Below are positions 1 through 8,381 of a stretch of DNA of 62,468 bases, in pieces. Source of the stretch: Nocardiopsis sp. CNT312 (GTDB lineage Bacteria; Actinomycetota; Actinomycetes; Streptosporangiales; Streptosporangiaceae); NCBI RefSeq assembly GCF_000515115.1, contig NZ_AZXF01000030.1, positions 454-62,921 on the forward strand, given 5' to 3'. A program made the translations under genes and the position numbers. The notes below the pieces were generated by a model, which was not told the origin of the DNA, ran no database searches, and worked only from the letters and a program-made list of their open reading frames with translations. The first letter of the stretch is position 1. The number at the start of each line of letters is the position of its first letter.

Positions 1-31
1 CTCCGAGGGAGTTGTACAGAAGGTCGTTCAT
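1..31 (-). CDS. 5' end of a probable DUF350 membrane protein (partial)
   Basis: Only the first ten codons are inside the window; they read MNDLLYNSLG and continue off the left edge. The short hydrophobic start resembles the N-termini of DUF350 inner-membrane proteins. In actinomycetes DUF350 genes often sit with DUF4178 and DUF2617 genes, both of which lie just upstream here on the same strand. Sequence shows only the start codon and ten residues; the family call rests on context. Confidence 0.35.
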   Translation of the reverse strand, partial: MNDLLYNSLG

Positions 32-100
32 GGGTCCAGTTCCACGGGGTCGGGGGATGGATGTGCGCTGGTCGAGGTGGGGGAAGCGATGGTCGGAAGG

Positions 101-253
101 CTACGCGTCGAAGCTCGCACCGCCGCCTCGGTAGCCGCCGCCGTCGCTGTCACAGGTGGCGAGCATGGCCAGGGGGAGGACGATGGCCGCGAGAGACAGG
201 GCGAGGTCGATCATGACCTGGTTCCCGACGTCCTCGAATGCGTCGTCCGTCAC
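101..253 (-). CDS. small single-span membrane protein, 50 aa
   Basis: A GTG-started reading frame of 50 codons ending in TAG. Residues about 15-33 form one hydrophobic segment (core LALSLAAIVLPLAMLA), followed by TCDSDGGGYRGGGASFDA, a Cys/Gly/Ser-rich tail. It lies between the lipoprotein gene and the DUF350-like start on the same strand, 33 bases after the lipoprotein stop, so it probably belongs to the same operon. The ribosome site is weak. The Gly-rich, Tyr-containing tail echoes the end of the neighbouring lipoprotein. No family is recognised. Confidence 0.5.
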   Translation of the reverse strand: MTDDAFEDVGNQVMIDLALSLAAIVLPLAMLATCDSDGGGYRGGGASFDA

Positions 254-286
254 GGGGCCTTGTCGGTCAAGGATTCGGGCGAGGGG

Positions 287-652
287 TCACTTTCCTGAGC
301 CCGATCCCCCGCCGCGGTAGCTGCTTCCGGAACCGCTTCCGCCGAAGAAGAAGAAGCCGCCGCTGCTGGAGCTTTCGCCTTCGCGGTATCCGCCGTCGTT
401 CTCGCACTCGTCGTCGTCGTAACGGGGATCGGTGACGTAGTCGTCGTCGGGGCAGTAGAGGCTGGTCCCGTTCTTGCAGTTGATCTCGCTGTAACGCGAG
501 TCCGGGACGGCCTCCTGCGCGGGGCAGTAACCGATACGCCCGTTGTTGGAGCAGGCGCTGAGCAGGGACACCATCATCACCATGGCGATCGTCGCCAAGC
601 CCACAACGGTCAGGGGCCGTTTTCTCCTAGGGGTGCTGCCGGGGCGGTTCAT
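287..652 (-). CDS. small Gly/Ser-rich lipoprotein
   Basis: 121 residues. A basic N-terminus (RRKRP) and a hydrophobic stretch end in a lipobox-like LLSAC, so the protein is probably secreted and lipid-anchored. The mature part has several Cys residues in a repeated pattern (YCPAQ, INCK, LYCPDDD), an acidic segment, and a low-complexity Ser/Gly/Phe tail. The start was put at the second ATG because GAGGAGA lies about ten bases before it; an in-frame GTG six codons upstream is possible. It directly follows the DUF2617 gene, so it is likely co-transcribed. Function unknown; DUF4247-like lipoproteins occupy this place in related clusters, but I cannot confirm that family. Confidence 0.65.
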   Translation of the reverse strand: MNRPGSTPRRKRPLTVVGLATIAMVMMVSLLSACSNNGRIGYCPAQEAVPDSRYSEINCKNGTSLYCPDDDYVTDPRYDDDECENDGGYREGESSSSGGFFFFGGSGSGSSYRGGGSGSGK

Positions 653-671
653 GGCGGGGGTTCTCCTCACA

Positions 672-1178
672 TCAGGGGATGGTCACGGTCGACGCGGTGC
701 TCACCAGTTCGCCGCTCTGGGGGTAGGCGTGCCAGGTGCGCCACGAGAGCGGCCCGCCGTCGCCGCGGGTCAGGTGCAGTGCGGTCACCGCGAGGCGGTC
801 CCCCGGGAAGGAGACCAGGAGGCCGCCGGGGGCGTCGGCGACCTGGTCACGGAGCCGGTCCACCCTGCGCCGTAGCTCGCCGGGCGGAAGGGTCTCCACG
901 GTGGAACGGAAACGGTACCCCCCGGCGGCGACCGAGCGCTCGGTCGCCGCCGGGAGGCGCCCGTCGACACCGGGCAGACACGCGACGGTCTCGACCAGTG
1001 CGCCCGCGGGGGACTCGACGACCACCTGGTGGGAGGCCCCGAGCACCCGCAGTTCCGTTCGCGGACCGTGCGCGCCGACACTGCGGGTGGCGAGGGGCTC
1101 GACCAGGGGGTGGTCCAGCGTCCACACCAGATCGGCCGCACTGGTGTCGACGAAGGGAACGCTGATGCTCGCGAGCAC
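672..1178 (-). CDS. DUF2617 family protein
   Basis: 168 residues, the usual size for DUF2617. It begins VLASISVPFVDTSAADLVW and contains the conserved region around LRVLGASHQVVVE. The GTG start lies five bases after the stop of the DUF4178 gene; a longer in-frame reading would run through that gene in another frame and is rejected. No signal peptide or membrane segment is seen, so it is probably cytoplasmic. Function unknown; in actinomycetes it travels with DUF4178, DUF350 and a spermidine synthase-like gene, and the first two associations are visible here. Confidence 0.75.
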   Translation of the reverse strand: MLASISVPFVDTSAADLVWTLDHPLVEPLATRSVGAHGPRTELRVLGASHQVVVESPAGALVETVACLPGVDGRLPAATERSVAAGGYRFRSTVETLPPGELRRRVDRLRDQVADAPGGLLVSFPGDRLAVTALHLTRGDGGPLSWRTWHAYPQSGELVSTASTVTIP

Positions 1179-1183
1179 GGCGC

Positions 1184-1780
1184 TCAGCTCCCGGGATAGA
1201 TCGTGAAGCTTCCGGGAAGGACCTTCCTGCCGACGCTGGCCTCCCAGGGGCCGTGGTCGAAGCGCTCGAAGGAGAGCAGACGGCCGTCGGAGGACTCGTA
1301 GTCGGCGTAGTCCATACCGCCCGCGGCCTTCAGCCCGGTCGTCCCCTCGGAGCGGTAGGAGCCGCTGCCCTTCTCGTCGAGCCGGTAGGTGACACCCTCG
1401 AACTCCAGGGTCTTGGCGTGCGGCGTGAGCTCCACGTCGGGGCGTGCGTCCCACACGGCCAGTTCAAGGGTGGGGTCCTCCTCGACGGACAGCCAGGCCT
1501 TGCCCTCCTCCGTCTCGAAGAAGTGCTCCGTCCAGGTGAAGCCGCCCTGGGACAGGCGCAGGGATCCGCGGATCCAGGTGCGCTCCACACCCCAGTCCAG
1601 CATGTCGCCGGCCTTGAGGGTCCGCGGGTCGCCGGTGGTGTCGCCCTCGGGAGCGAAGGGGTCCTTGGGCGTGGTCGGGGCGTGGGGAGCGGCCTTCGTC
1701 TGGTTCTTCCTGAGAGCGACGACGACGGCGATGATGACGGCGACGAGGGCGATCGCCACCGCCAGGACAACGACAGTCAA
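1184..1780 (-). CDS. DUF4178 domain membrane protein
   Basis: 198 residues starting at TTG, with GAGGAACC just before it. One N-terminal membrane helix (about residues 2-22, VVVLAVAIALVAVIIAVVV) is followed by a short linker and a soluble DUF4178-like domain containing LKAGDMLDWG and the repeated beta-strand pattern of that family. It is the first gene of the leftward cluster with DUF2617, the lipoprotein and the small membrane proteins. Biochemical role unknown; a membrane-associated complex with DUF350 is an inference from gene order. Confidence 0.75.
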   Translation of the reverse strand: MTVVVLAVAIALVAVIIAVVVALRKNQTKAAPHAPTTPKDPFAPEGDTTGDPRTLKAGDMLDWGVERTWIRGSLRLSQGGFTWTEHFFETEEGKAWLSVEEDPTLELAVWDARPDVELTPHAKTLEFEGVTYRLDEKGSGSYRSEGTTGLKAAGGMDYADYESSDGRLLSFERFDHGPWEASVGRKVLPGSFTIYPGS

Positions 1781-1923
1781 GGTTCCTCGATTCGCGGGTA
1801 GGGCGGGTGCCGATCATGTCAGACGTGAGGGGGCTCCCACCGGTTCCCTCGGTGGCCGTTTTCGGGCGGTTGCGCCCTCTGTTCAAGGGGGCGTTACATG
1901 GAGGAATCGGGCGGGAGCACATC

Positions 1924-2775
1924 CTATTGTGCCCGGTCACCGGTCTCTGCGGGGAGAGAGGGGTCACCGCCCCACCGGCTCCACGAACCGGGGTAGAGGC
2001 GTGCTCCCGTGTATCCGGCGTGCTCTAGCGCCAGGAGATCGTGGCAGGCGGTCACCCCGGACCCGCAGTAGGCGGTGACGGTGGCGGCCGCGTCGGCGCC
2101 CAGCGCCGAGAAGCGTGCGCGCAGATCCTCCGGTGCGGCCAGCAGGCCCCGTGCGTCGAGGTTGCCCTGCCACTCGGCGCTGCGGGCGCCCGGGATATGG
2201 CCGGGACGGGCGTCGACGGGCGCGGGCGCCTCGCCCGTGTAGCGGCCGTGGACGCGCGCGTCCAGGAGCAGGTGCGCGGGATCGCCGGTCAGGTCGGCGA
2301 CCGCGTCGGTGTGCACGACCCGCTCCTCCGGCCACGGCAGGGCGGTGCGCCGCACCGGTTCGGCGGCCGTGTCGCCGGTCTCCAGGTCCCCGGTCCACTC
2401 CGCCAGGCCGCCGTCGAGGAACGCGGCCGGGGTGCCCAGGACGCGCAGCATCCACACCAGCCGGGCCGCGACGGAGCCGCCCGCGTCGTCGTAGACGACC
2501 ACGGCGGAGTCGTCGCCGATGCCCAGACGCCCCAGGGCGGTGGCGAAGTCGGTCGGTGGGGGGAGCGGGTGGCGGCCGTCCCGGGCGCTGGCCGGGGCGG
2601 CGAGGTCGGTGTCGACGTCGGCGAACACGGCACCGGGCACGTGCCCCGCGCGGTAGGCGTCACGGCCCGAGCGGCCGTCGAGGTACCAGCGGGAGTCGAC
2701 GACGGTCACGCCGTCGCGGTTGTCGCGGAGCCAGTCGGCCGAGACGGCCACGGGAAGGTCACGGTGGTCTGACAT
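1924..2775 (-). CDS. sseA: thiosulfate/3-mercaptopyruvate sulfurtransferase
   Basis: 283 residues with two rhodanese domains. The C-terminal domain carries the active-site loop CGSGVTAC, whose first Cys would form the persulfide; this loop is typical of mercaptopyruvate/thiosulfate sulfurtransferases. The inactive N-terminal domain shows VVVYDDAGG and the conserved VDSRWYLDG. The enzyme moves a sulfane sulfur to cyanide or a thiol acceptor in the cytoplasm. It lies alone on the minus strand; about 140 bases separate it from the DUF4178 gene. Which donor it prefers cannot be read from sequence. Confidence 0.88.
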   Translation of the reverse strand: MSDHRDLPVAVSADWLRDNRDGVTVVDSRWYLDGRSGRDAYRAGHVPGAVFADVDTDLAAPASARDGRHPLPPPTDFATALGRLGIGDDSAVVVYDDAGGSVAARLVWMLRVLGTPAAFLDGGLAEWTGDLETGDTAAEPVRRTALPWPEERVVHTDAVADLTGDPAHLLLDARVHGRYTGEAPAPVDARPGHIPGARSAEWQGNLDARGLLAAPEDLRARFSALGADAAATVTAYCGSGVTACHDLLALEHAGYTGARLYPGSWSRWGGDPSLPAETGDRAQ

Positions 2776-2858
2776 GCCGCCAGACTAAAGGAGCGGCCCG
2801 ATCGGCACTGGAAAGTCCGCTGGTTCGCCGTCCGGCGAAAGCGAAGCCCGCCGCGGGG

Positions 2859-3287
2859 TCACACGGCCCGCGCACGGTCCTTCCGGTGCACGGTGAGGAT
2901 CCACCACAGCCCCAGGAAGGGCAGCACCAGGGGGATGTAGCCGTAGCCCGCACCGAACCCCGACCACACCGTGTCGTCGGGGAAGAGCGACGGGGCCAGG
3001 AGGCCGACGGCACCGACCGTGACGACACCGACGGCCTCAACCGCACACGAGACGAGCGCGACCCGGCGCGAGGCCCGTCCCGCACGGGCCAGGCCGACGG
3101 CCGCCACGAGGTAGACCGCGCCGGCGAACACGGACAGCAGGTAGGCGGCGGGTGCCTCGTCGAACCTCGTGGCGAGCTGGTAGGTGCCGCGCGCGGTCGC
3201 GGCCAGCGCGAACACCGAGTAGACGGCCACCAGGAGCCGTCCGGGCCCGGTGCGCAGGGCTCTGCCGGGTGCCGTGGTGTCAGACAA
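2859..3287 (-). CDS. integral membrane protein, four helices
   Basis: 142 residues with four predicted membrane helices and a short polar N-terminus. Its start overlaps the stop of the upstream 120-residue membrane gene by eight bases, so the two are probably translated together and may form one complex. No catalytic motif is seen. This paired arrangement of small membrane proteins is common in actinomycete genomes, but no function is known to me. Confidence 0.7.
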   Translation of the reverse strand: MSDTTAPGRALRTGPGRLLVAVYSVFALAATARGTYQLATRFDEAPAAYLLSVFAGAVYLVAAVGLARAGRASRRVALVSCAVEAVGVVTVGAVGLLAPSLFPDDTVWSGFGAGYGYIPLVLPFLGLWWILTVHRKDRARAV

Positions 3288-3642
3288 CGGGGTTCCAGAG
3301 CTGTTCGAGGCGGACCATGAGCACCGGCAGGACCAGGCAGGCGAAGGCGATGACGGCGGGACCCCACCTGCTGCGCTCCATGAACCCCCACACGGCGCAG
3401 GCCGGGGGGAGGAGGACGACGGTGGCCAGGTAGGACACGTACATCACCGTCTCCTCGGGCCCCTCGCCGCCGATGAGTGCCACGGCGGAGACCACGCCCT
3501 GGCCGATCACCAGCAGCCAGAGCAGGCCCATGCCGACCAGGTGCGGCACCAGCATGGGCTGGTCGCGGAAGGTCGAGACGAGGCACCATCCGGCCATGGC
3601 CAGCGATGCCATCTGGATTGTCATGGTCAGCCAGTCGACCAC
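3280..3642 (-). CDS. integral membrane protein, about four helices
   Basis: 120 residues, almost entirely hydrophobic helices (for example LVGMGLLWLLVIGQGVVS and VIAFACLVLPVLMVRL). It is the first gene of a two-gene unit with the overlapping 142-residue membrane protein. No recognised domain, signal peptide or metal-binding motif. Function unknown. Confidence 0.7.
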   Translation of the reverse strand: MVDWLTMTIQMASLAMAGWCLVSTFRDQPMLVPHLVGMGLLWLLVIGQGVVSAVALIGGEGPEETVMYVSYLATVVLLPPACAVWGFMERSRWGPAVIAFACLVLPVLMVRLEQLWNPVV

Positions 3643-3743
3643 GCCGCCTCCACTCGGGCTCCTCGGTGTCCGCCCATGTCAGCGGCTCCGCTTTGTCTAC
3701 GACACAGCGTAGTACCCGTGGCGGCCCCGAGGGACCGAGGGGG

Positions 3744-4523
3744 TCAGCCCACCGCACCGGCCTGGCGGCGGGCCACCGCGGCATGGATCTGCGCGAGTGC
3801 GTAGCCGGTGATCTCGTCGCCGCTCGTGGCCGAGGAGCCCATGCTCCTGCGCACGGACAGCACCGCATCGGCGGTCTCCGACCCGTAGCCGCCGTCCACG
3901 CCGTGGACGGGCAGGCGGCCTCCCGCGTACAGCAGCATCTGCTGGAGCAGGGTGACGCGCTGTCCCCGGTCGCCCCTCGTGAGTCCGAGCATGTCGTCTC
4001 CTTCCGTCCCGGCCCCGGGCGGCCGGGTGAACGTACCGTCGCGTACCAGTGCGTAGGCCGCGTCGCCGGGGCAGGACGTGGACACGAAGTCGCGGTGCCC
4101 CAGCACCGTGCCCGCGACGGAGGTGCCGGGCTCCATCAGCCACGCCCGCAACAGGCGCACGGCGTCGATCTGCTCCGGGGTGACGGGGTCCCCCGGGCCG
4201 GTGGCCAGGGTCGCCGAGTAGTGGGTGGAGTTGCCGCCGGGCTGGGCGGCCTGCCGCCGGTACAGGCCGCGCCCCTCGACCACGTAGCCGTGCCCGCAGC
4301 ACAGGAACGAGTAGGCCAGGTCGGCCCAGCGGCGCCGTGGGCCGGTGTGGAAGGTGCGGGTGCGCCGCCAGTAGTCGAGGCACGCCGCGTGGGGCCCGGC
4401 GGCGAGTCCCTGGTCGATGCTGTCGTAGTGGATGACCAGACCGGACTTGGGATCGGCGTACGACGCCGGGGTGGGACCCCAGCCCAGATCCGAACGGGAG
4501 ACGTACAGGCGCGGTCGAGGCAT
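3744..4523 (-). CDS. N-acetylmuramoyl-L-alanine amidase (PGRP/amidase_2 type)
   Basis: 259 residues. The zinc ligands of the amidase_2/PGRP fold are visible: His32 in VIHYDS, His143 in GHRDF and Cys151 in STSCPGD. The enzyme would cut the amide bond between N-acetylmuramic acid and L-alanine in peptidoglycan. Residues about 175-245 resemble a peptidoglycan-binding helical domain (LTRGDRGQRVTLLQQMLL). No signal peptide is present, so export is either non-classical or the protein acts during lysis; phage-derived endolysins look like this. The start MPRPRLYVS was chosen because upstream in-frame sequence is shared with the divergent nnr gene's promoter region. Confidence 0.8.
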   Translation of the reverse strand: MPRPRLYVSRSDLGWGPTPASYADPKSGLVIHYDSIDQGLAAGPHAACLDYWRRTRTFHTGPRRRWADLAYSFLCCGHGYVVEGRGLYRRQAAQPGGNSTHYSATLATGPGDPVTPEQIDAVRLLRAWLMEPGTSVAGTVLGHRDFVSTSCPGDAAYALVRDGTFTRPPGAGTEGDDMLGLTRGDRGQRVTLLQQMLLYAGGRLPVHGVDGGYGSETADAVLSVRRSMGSSATSGDEITGYALAQIHAAVARRQAGAVG

Positions 4524-4683
4524 AGGGCCATTGTGACAAGGGGACACGCCCGAGCGTGGCCGTTTCCCTACGTTGGGTACCGGCGTGGCCCGCGGGGCCA
4601 CCGAGGCCTTCGGGCGTGGCGGCGCACGTGCGCGGCGGCCCCCGTGCGGCACGATGGGACCAACCGTTCCGGGAGGTGGCCCT

Positions 4684-6180
4684 GTGCTGTCCGCACACAC
4701 CGTCGACACCGTCCGCAAAGCCGAACACGCGCTCATGGCCCGCGTGCCCGAGGGGGCGCTCATGCGCCGGGCCGCGACCGGCCTGGCGCTGGAGTGCGCC
4801 CGCCTGCTGCCCCGCGTCTACGGCGCGCGCGTGGTGCTGCTGGTCGGAAGCGGCGACAACGGAGGGGACGCCCTCTACGCGGGCGCGGCCCTGGCGGCGC
4901 GCGGGGCGTCCGTGCGCGCCCTGCTCGCCGGCGCGCGCGCCCACGAGGGCGGCCTGGCGGCGCTGCGCGCGGCGGGCGGGCGCGCACGCCGGTTCGAGGG
5001 CGAACCGGACGGGGCGGCGGAGCTCTTCGACGCCCACCTCGTCGTCGACGGCATGCTGGGCATCGGCGGGCACGGCGGCCTGCGCGAGCCCTACGCCACC
5101 CTGGCGGTGCTCACGGCTAACACGCGGGTACCCGTCGTCGCCGTCGACCTGCCCAGCGGCGTGGACGCCGATACCGGCGAGGTGCCCGGACACGCCGTGC
5201 GCGCCGACGTCACCATCACCTTCGGTGCGCGCAAGCCCGGACTGTTCGTCGACCCCGGTGCCGGGCGCGCCGGGCGGGTGCGCTTCGTGGACATCGGCCT
5301 GGCGCCGGAACTCGGCGGACCCGCGCTGCTCGTCCCGCGGGCCGAGGACGTGGCCGCGCTCCTGCCCCGGCCGGGCGCGGAGAGCGACAAGTACCGCAGG
5401 GGGCTGCTGGCGGTGCGGGCGGGATCGGACCGCTACCGGGGCGCGGCGGTGCTCGCCGTCGGGGGAGCGCTGCGCACCGGTGTGGGGATGGTCCGCTACG
5501 GCGGCGCCGCCGCGGCCGTCGACGAGGTCCTGGCCCGCTGGCCGGAGACGGTGGCCGAGGAACTCGACCCCAGGGGCAGCACCAAGCTCGGCCCGGGTCG
5601 GGCGGCGGCGCTCGTGATCGGGCCGGGCCGGGGGACGCAGCCGGCCAACGCCGACGAACTCCACGCCGTCCTGGACAGCGACTGCCCCCTGCTCATCGAC
5701 GCGGACGCGCTGACCCTGCTCGGCGGCAACGGGCACGTTCCACTCGCCGACCTCCTGCGCGAGCGCACCGCGCACACGCTGCTGACCCCGCACGCCGGGG
5801 AACTCGCCCGCCTGCTGCCGGGCTGTGAACGCGAGGAGATCGAGGCGCGGCGGCTGGAGCACGTGCGGCGGGCTGCGGAGAGGTTCGGGTGCACGGTGCT
5901 GCTCAAGGGCTCGACCACCGTCATCGCCCAGCCGGGCCTGCCCGTGGTCGCCAACCCGACGGGGACGCCGCTGCTGGCCACCGCGGGTTCGGGCGACGTG
6001 CTGGCGGGGGCGGTCGGCGCGCTGATGGCGGGGGGCCTGCCGCCGTACGAGGCGGCGGCGTGCGCCGCCTACCTGCATGGACGCGCGGCCGTGCTGGCCC
6101 GGGGCGGCATGCCCGTCAGCGCCACGGACCTGTGGGACGGGCTGACCCTGGCCCTCGACGAGGTCAACCGGGCGGAATGA
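4684..6180 (+). CDS. nnr: bifunctional NAD(P)H-hydrate epimerase / ADP-dependent dehydratase
   Basis: 498 residues, the two-domain form. The N-terminal YjeF_N epimerase domain has GSGDNGGD at about residues 55-62 and LPSGVDADTG; the C-terminal ribokinase-like dehydratase has LTPHAGELARLL and ATAGSGDVLAG near residue 433. It repairs hydrated NADH and NADPH: the epimerase interconverts S and R forms and the dehydratase restores the S form using ADP. The GTG start follows GGAGGTGG at a good distance; an ATG 111 bases upstream lacks a ribosome site. In many actinobacteria it neighbours alr and tsaE; those are not present here. Confidence 0.92.
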   Translation: MLSAHTVDTVRKAEHALMARVPEGALMRRAATGLALECARLLPRVYGARVVLLVGSGDNGGDALYAGAALAARGASVRALLAGARAHEGGLAALRAAGGRARRFEGEPDGAAELFDAHLVVDGMLGIGGHGGLREPYATLAVLTANTRVPVVAVDLPSGVDADTGEVPGHAVRADVTITFGARKPGLFVDPGAGRAGRVRFVDIGLAPELGGPALLVPRAEDVAALLPRPGAESDKYRRGLLAVRAGSDRYRGAAVLAVGGALRTGVGMVRYGGAAAAVDEVLARWPETVAEELDPRGSTKLGPGRAAALVIGPGRGTQPANADELHAVLDSDCPLLIDADALTLLGGNGHVPLADLLRERTAHTLLTPHAGELARLLPGCEREEIEARRLEHVRRAAERFGCTVLLKGSTTVIAQPGLPVVANPTGTPLLATAGSGDVLAGAVGALMAGGLPPYEAAACAAYLHGRAAVLARGGMPVSATDLWDGLTLALDEVNRAE

Positions 6181-6193
6181 ACCACCGTCACGC

Positions 6194-6679
6194 CTACGCC
6201 AGGCGGCGGGCGGCGTCGAGGCCCTTCCGGACGACGTCGGTGATGAAGCAGTCGCCCGGGTCGCGGTCGTCGCGCAGTACGTCCACGGTGTCGTCGTCCA
6301 CCCACAGGAAGTCCGTGTGCTTGTCCGGCTCCAGCCGGGGCGCCGACAGGTCGCCCTCGACCCGCACCAGGTAGTCGATCTCGCGGCGCGTCACGCCGTC
6401 GCCCGGGTCCCAGTCCAGGGAGAACAGCTCCGCGAGCACCGCCGCCAGGCGCCAGCCGGTCTCCTCCTCGATCTCGCGCGCCAGCCCTTGCAGCATCGTC
6501 TCGCCCGGTTCGACGTGGCCGCCGACGATGTCCCAGCAGTGCGGGAAGACCTTGCGCGTGGGGGAGCGGCGCTGGGCGAACACCCTGCCCCGGGGGTCGG
6601 CGATCACGGCACCCGCCACCCAGGTCCGTCCGTCGGCCGTATCCGGGAAGGCGATCCCCGGCGCCACCTCGACGTTCAT
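6194..6679 (-). CDS. Nudix hydrolase
   Basis: 161 residues with a complete Nudix box at about residues 53-76 (GGHVEPGE, then REIEEETGW), which binds the metal and positions the diphosphate bond for hydrolysis. The substrate cannot be told. Its ATG overlaps the TGA of the upstream TetR gene in an ATGA, so the two are translationally coupled and likely respond to the same signal. It ends 12 bases from the convergent nnr stop with no terminator between. Confidence 0.85.
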   Translation of the reverse strand: MNVEVAPGIAFPDTADGRTWVAGAVIADPRGRVFAQRRSPTRKVFPHCWDIVGGHVEPGETMLQGLAREIEEETGWRLAAVLAELFSLDWDPGDGVTRREIDYLVRVEGDLSAPRLEPDKHTDFLWVDDDTVDVLRDDRDPGDCFITDVVRKGLDAARRLA

Positions 6680-7338
6680 GCGTCCTCCTCCTCAGGAGAG
6701 CCTACGCCCCCGGGCCTTCCCCTGCGGGGCATGCGCAGGGTGAGCAGTCTCGCGCGCGGGGACAGCTCCGACACCAGGCCGAGCACCGCCTCGGTGCGGG
6801 TGTGGTCCTCGTCCAGCACAGAGAAGAGGTTGACCCCCAGGTAGTAGGTGATCGCACCGTAGGCCACCTCCTTGGCGGGCAGCAGTCTGCCGAGGGCGGA
6901 GCCGCCCAGCACCCGCTCCCACTCCCGTTCGACGAGGGCGATCCACGGTTCGGCGCGGTCCCTGATCTGCGGGCGCAGTTCGGGTTTGGTGACGGCGGCG
7001 GCGGCCAGTTCGGAGAACTCGGTGATGTAGCCGCGCTCCAGGTCGGTGCGGTAGATGCGGGCGGCCGTCTCCACGAGCTGTTCGAGGGTGCGCGCCTGGG
7101 CGGCCCACCCGCTGTACAGGGCCATGCGCTCGGCGCTCGACCGGTCGAGCGCCGTCAGCAGCAACTGGTCGACGCCGCCGAAGTGGTAGAAGACCAGCGC
7201 CGAGTTGGCCTCGGCTCGCGCGGCGATCACCCGGGCCGAGGCCCCCGCGTACCCCTCCTCCCGCAGGACCGCGCCAGCCGCGTCGAGGAGCCGCTGTCTG
7301 GTCTCCTCGCTGGTCCTGCGCCCGCCGCCCCTGGCCAT
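6676..7338 (-). CDS. TetR family transcriptional regulator
   Basis: 220 residues. An N-terminal helix-turn-helix (SARVIAARAEANSALVFYHF) and a C-terminal ligand/dimer domain typical of TetR. The start MARGGG was preferred because AAGGGGGAG sits just upstream; an ATG 33 bases further upstream lacks one. It is divergent from the membrane gene block at 7431 and the shared 90-base region holds a 32-base palindrome, so it probably represses both itself and that block. Coupled to the downstream Nudix gene by ATGA overlap. Ligand unknown. Confidence 0.88.
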   Translation of the reverse strand: MARGGGRRTSEETRQRLLDAAGAVLREEGYAGASARVIAARAEANSALVFYHFGGVDQLLLTALDRSSAERMALYSGWAAQARTLEQLVETAARIYRTDLERGYITEFSELAAAAVTKPELRPQIRDRAEPWIALVEREWERVLGGSALGRLLPAKEVAYGAITYYLGVNLFSVLDEDHTRTEAVLGLVSELSPRARLLTLRMPRRGRPGGVGSPEEEDA

Positions 7339-7368
7339 CGCTCCCCCTTGTCGACCGAAGGGTTTCAT

Positions 7369-7400
7369 CATACGGTTTAATCACTTGATTAAAACGCATG
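7369..7400. promoter_or_regulatory. palindromic operator, probable TetR site
   Basis: Perfect 8-base inverted repeat TTTAATCA-CT-TGATTAAA at 7376-7393, extending to 15-base arms (13 of 15 positions matching) over 7369-7400. It is AT-rich in a GC-rich genome and sits between the divergent TetR gene and the membrane block. Size and symmetry match TetR operators; binding itself is inference. Confidence 0.75.
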
Positions 7401-7430
7401 ATTGAACCAGTCGATGAAAGAGGGAGTCCC

Positions 7431-8381
7431 GTGTCCGAGCCCCCCGAGCCCCCCGCACGGAACCGCGCCCGCTGGTGGCTCGCGGCGATCCTCCTGGTCG
7501 TCTTCGCCCTGCTGCTGGCCCTGCGGATCACCCACGCGGGCCGCCTGGACCAGACGGCGCTGTTCTACGTCGGCGTGCCCGCCGTCATCGCCCTGCTGGT
7601 CCTCAGCGGCCCCCGCCCCCGTAGTGCGGTCGGCACGGCCACGGCCACCACCACGGTCTGCCTGGCCCTGGCCGGACCCCTGCTCGGCGAGGGGATCGTG
7701 TGCCTGCTCATCGCCGCACCGCTGATCTACGGCGTCGTGTCCCTGGTCACCTGGGTCTGCGTGGTCATCGCCCGGGGCGGCAGGGGCTCGCGCCACGCCC
7801 TGTTCTCCGTCCCACTGCTGTTCGTGCTGGCACTGGAGGGCGTGGGCGGCTCCACCCTCCTGCCCACCGCGGGCACCGGAGAGGGCGGCGTCCTCGTCGA
7901 TGCGGAACCCGGTGCCATAGCCGAAGTCCTGGCCGCGCCGCCGGAGTACCCCGGGTTCGAGGCGCTCTTTCTGCGCGCCGTCCCCTTCCCCGAACCGGTC
8001 CGCGCACGGGGGGAGGGCCTGGCGGTCGGCGACCGCCGTACCGTGGAGTTCACCCCGGCACGGTCGCTGAGGCCCGGTGCCCGGACCTTCGAGCAGCACA
8101 TGGAACTGGAGGTCGTCGAGAGCGAGATCGGCCCCGACGGCGGACGCGTGGTGTTCGACGTGACCGCCGACACCGCGTTCGCGCGGTGGATGGACCTGCA
8201 CCGCGCCGAGGCCGTGTGGTCGGCCGGCGACGGAGGGACGCGGCTGTCCTGGACCATCGACTACGACCGCACCTACGAGCCCTCCTGGTACTTCGGCCCC
8301 CTCCAGGCCTACGCCACGGACCTGGCCGCGGCCTACCTCGCCGACACCTTCGCGGACGCGGCCGAGGGCGGCCCCCGGTGA
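7431..8381 (+). CDS. membrane protein with C-terminal SRPBCC-like domain
   Basis: 316 residues. The first half has about four membrane helices (ILLVVFALLLALRI, then further hydrophobic spans to about residue 140). The second half is soluble and resembles an SRPBCC/polyketide-cyclase-like ligand-binding fold, ending with a long helix around YATDLAAAYLADTFA. The GTG start VSEPPEPP follows GAGGGAG; an in-frame ATG at 7398 lies inside the operator palindrome. It overlaps the next gene by four bases (GTGA), so the pair is coupled and both are probably controlled by the TetR protein. Function unknown; a lipid-like ligand would fit a membrane-tethered SRPBCC domain, by inference. Confidence 0.7.
   Translation: MSEPPEPPARNRARWWLAAILLVVFALLLALRITHAGRLDQTALFYVGVPAVIALLVLSGPRPRSAVGTATATTTVCLALAGPLLGEGIVCLLIAAPLIYGVVSLVTWVCVVIARGGRGSRHALFSVPLLFVLALEGVGGSTLLPTAGTGEGGVLVDAEPGAIAEVLAAPPEYPGFEALFLRAVPFPEPVRARGEGLAVGDRRTVEFTPARSLRPGARTFEQHMELEVVESEIGPDGGRVVFDVTADTAFARWMDLHRAEAVWSAGDGGTRLSWTIDYDRTYEPSWYFGPLQAYATDLAAAYLADTFADAAEGGPR

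Noticed and set aside
3697..6078. Very long minus-strand open frame opposite nnr
   Set aside because: It is a low-information Arg/Pro/Gly-rich translation antiparallel to a well-supported enzyme; such frames arise from GC-rich third positions.
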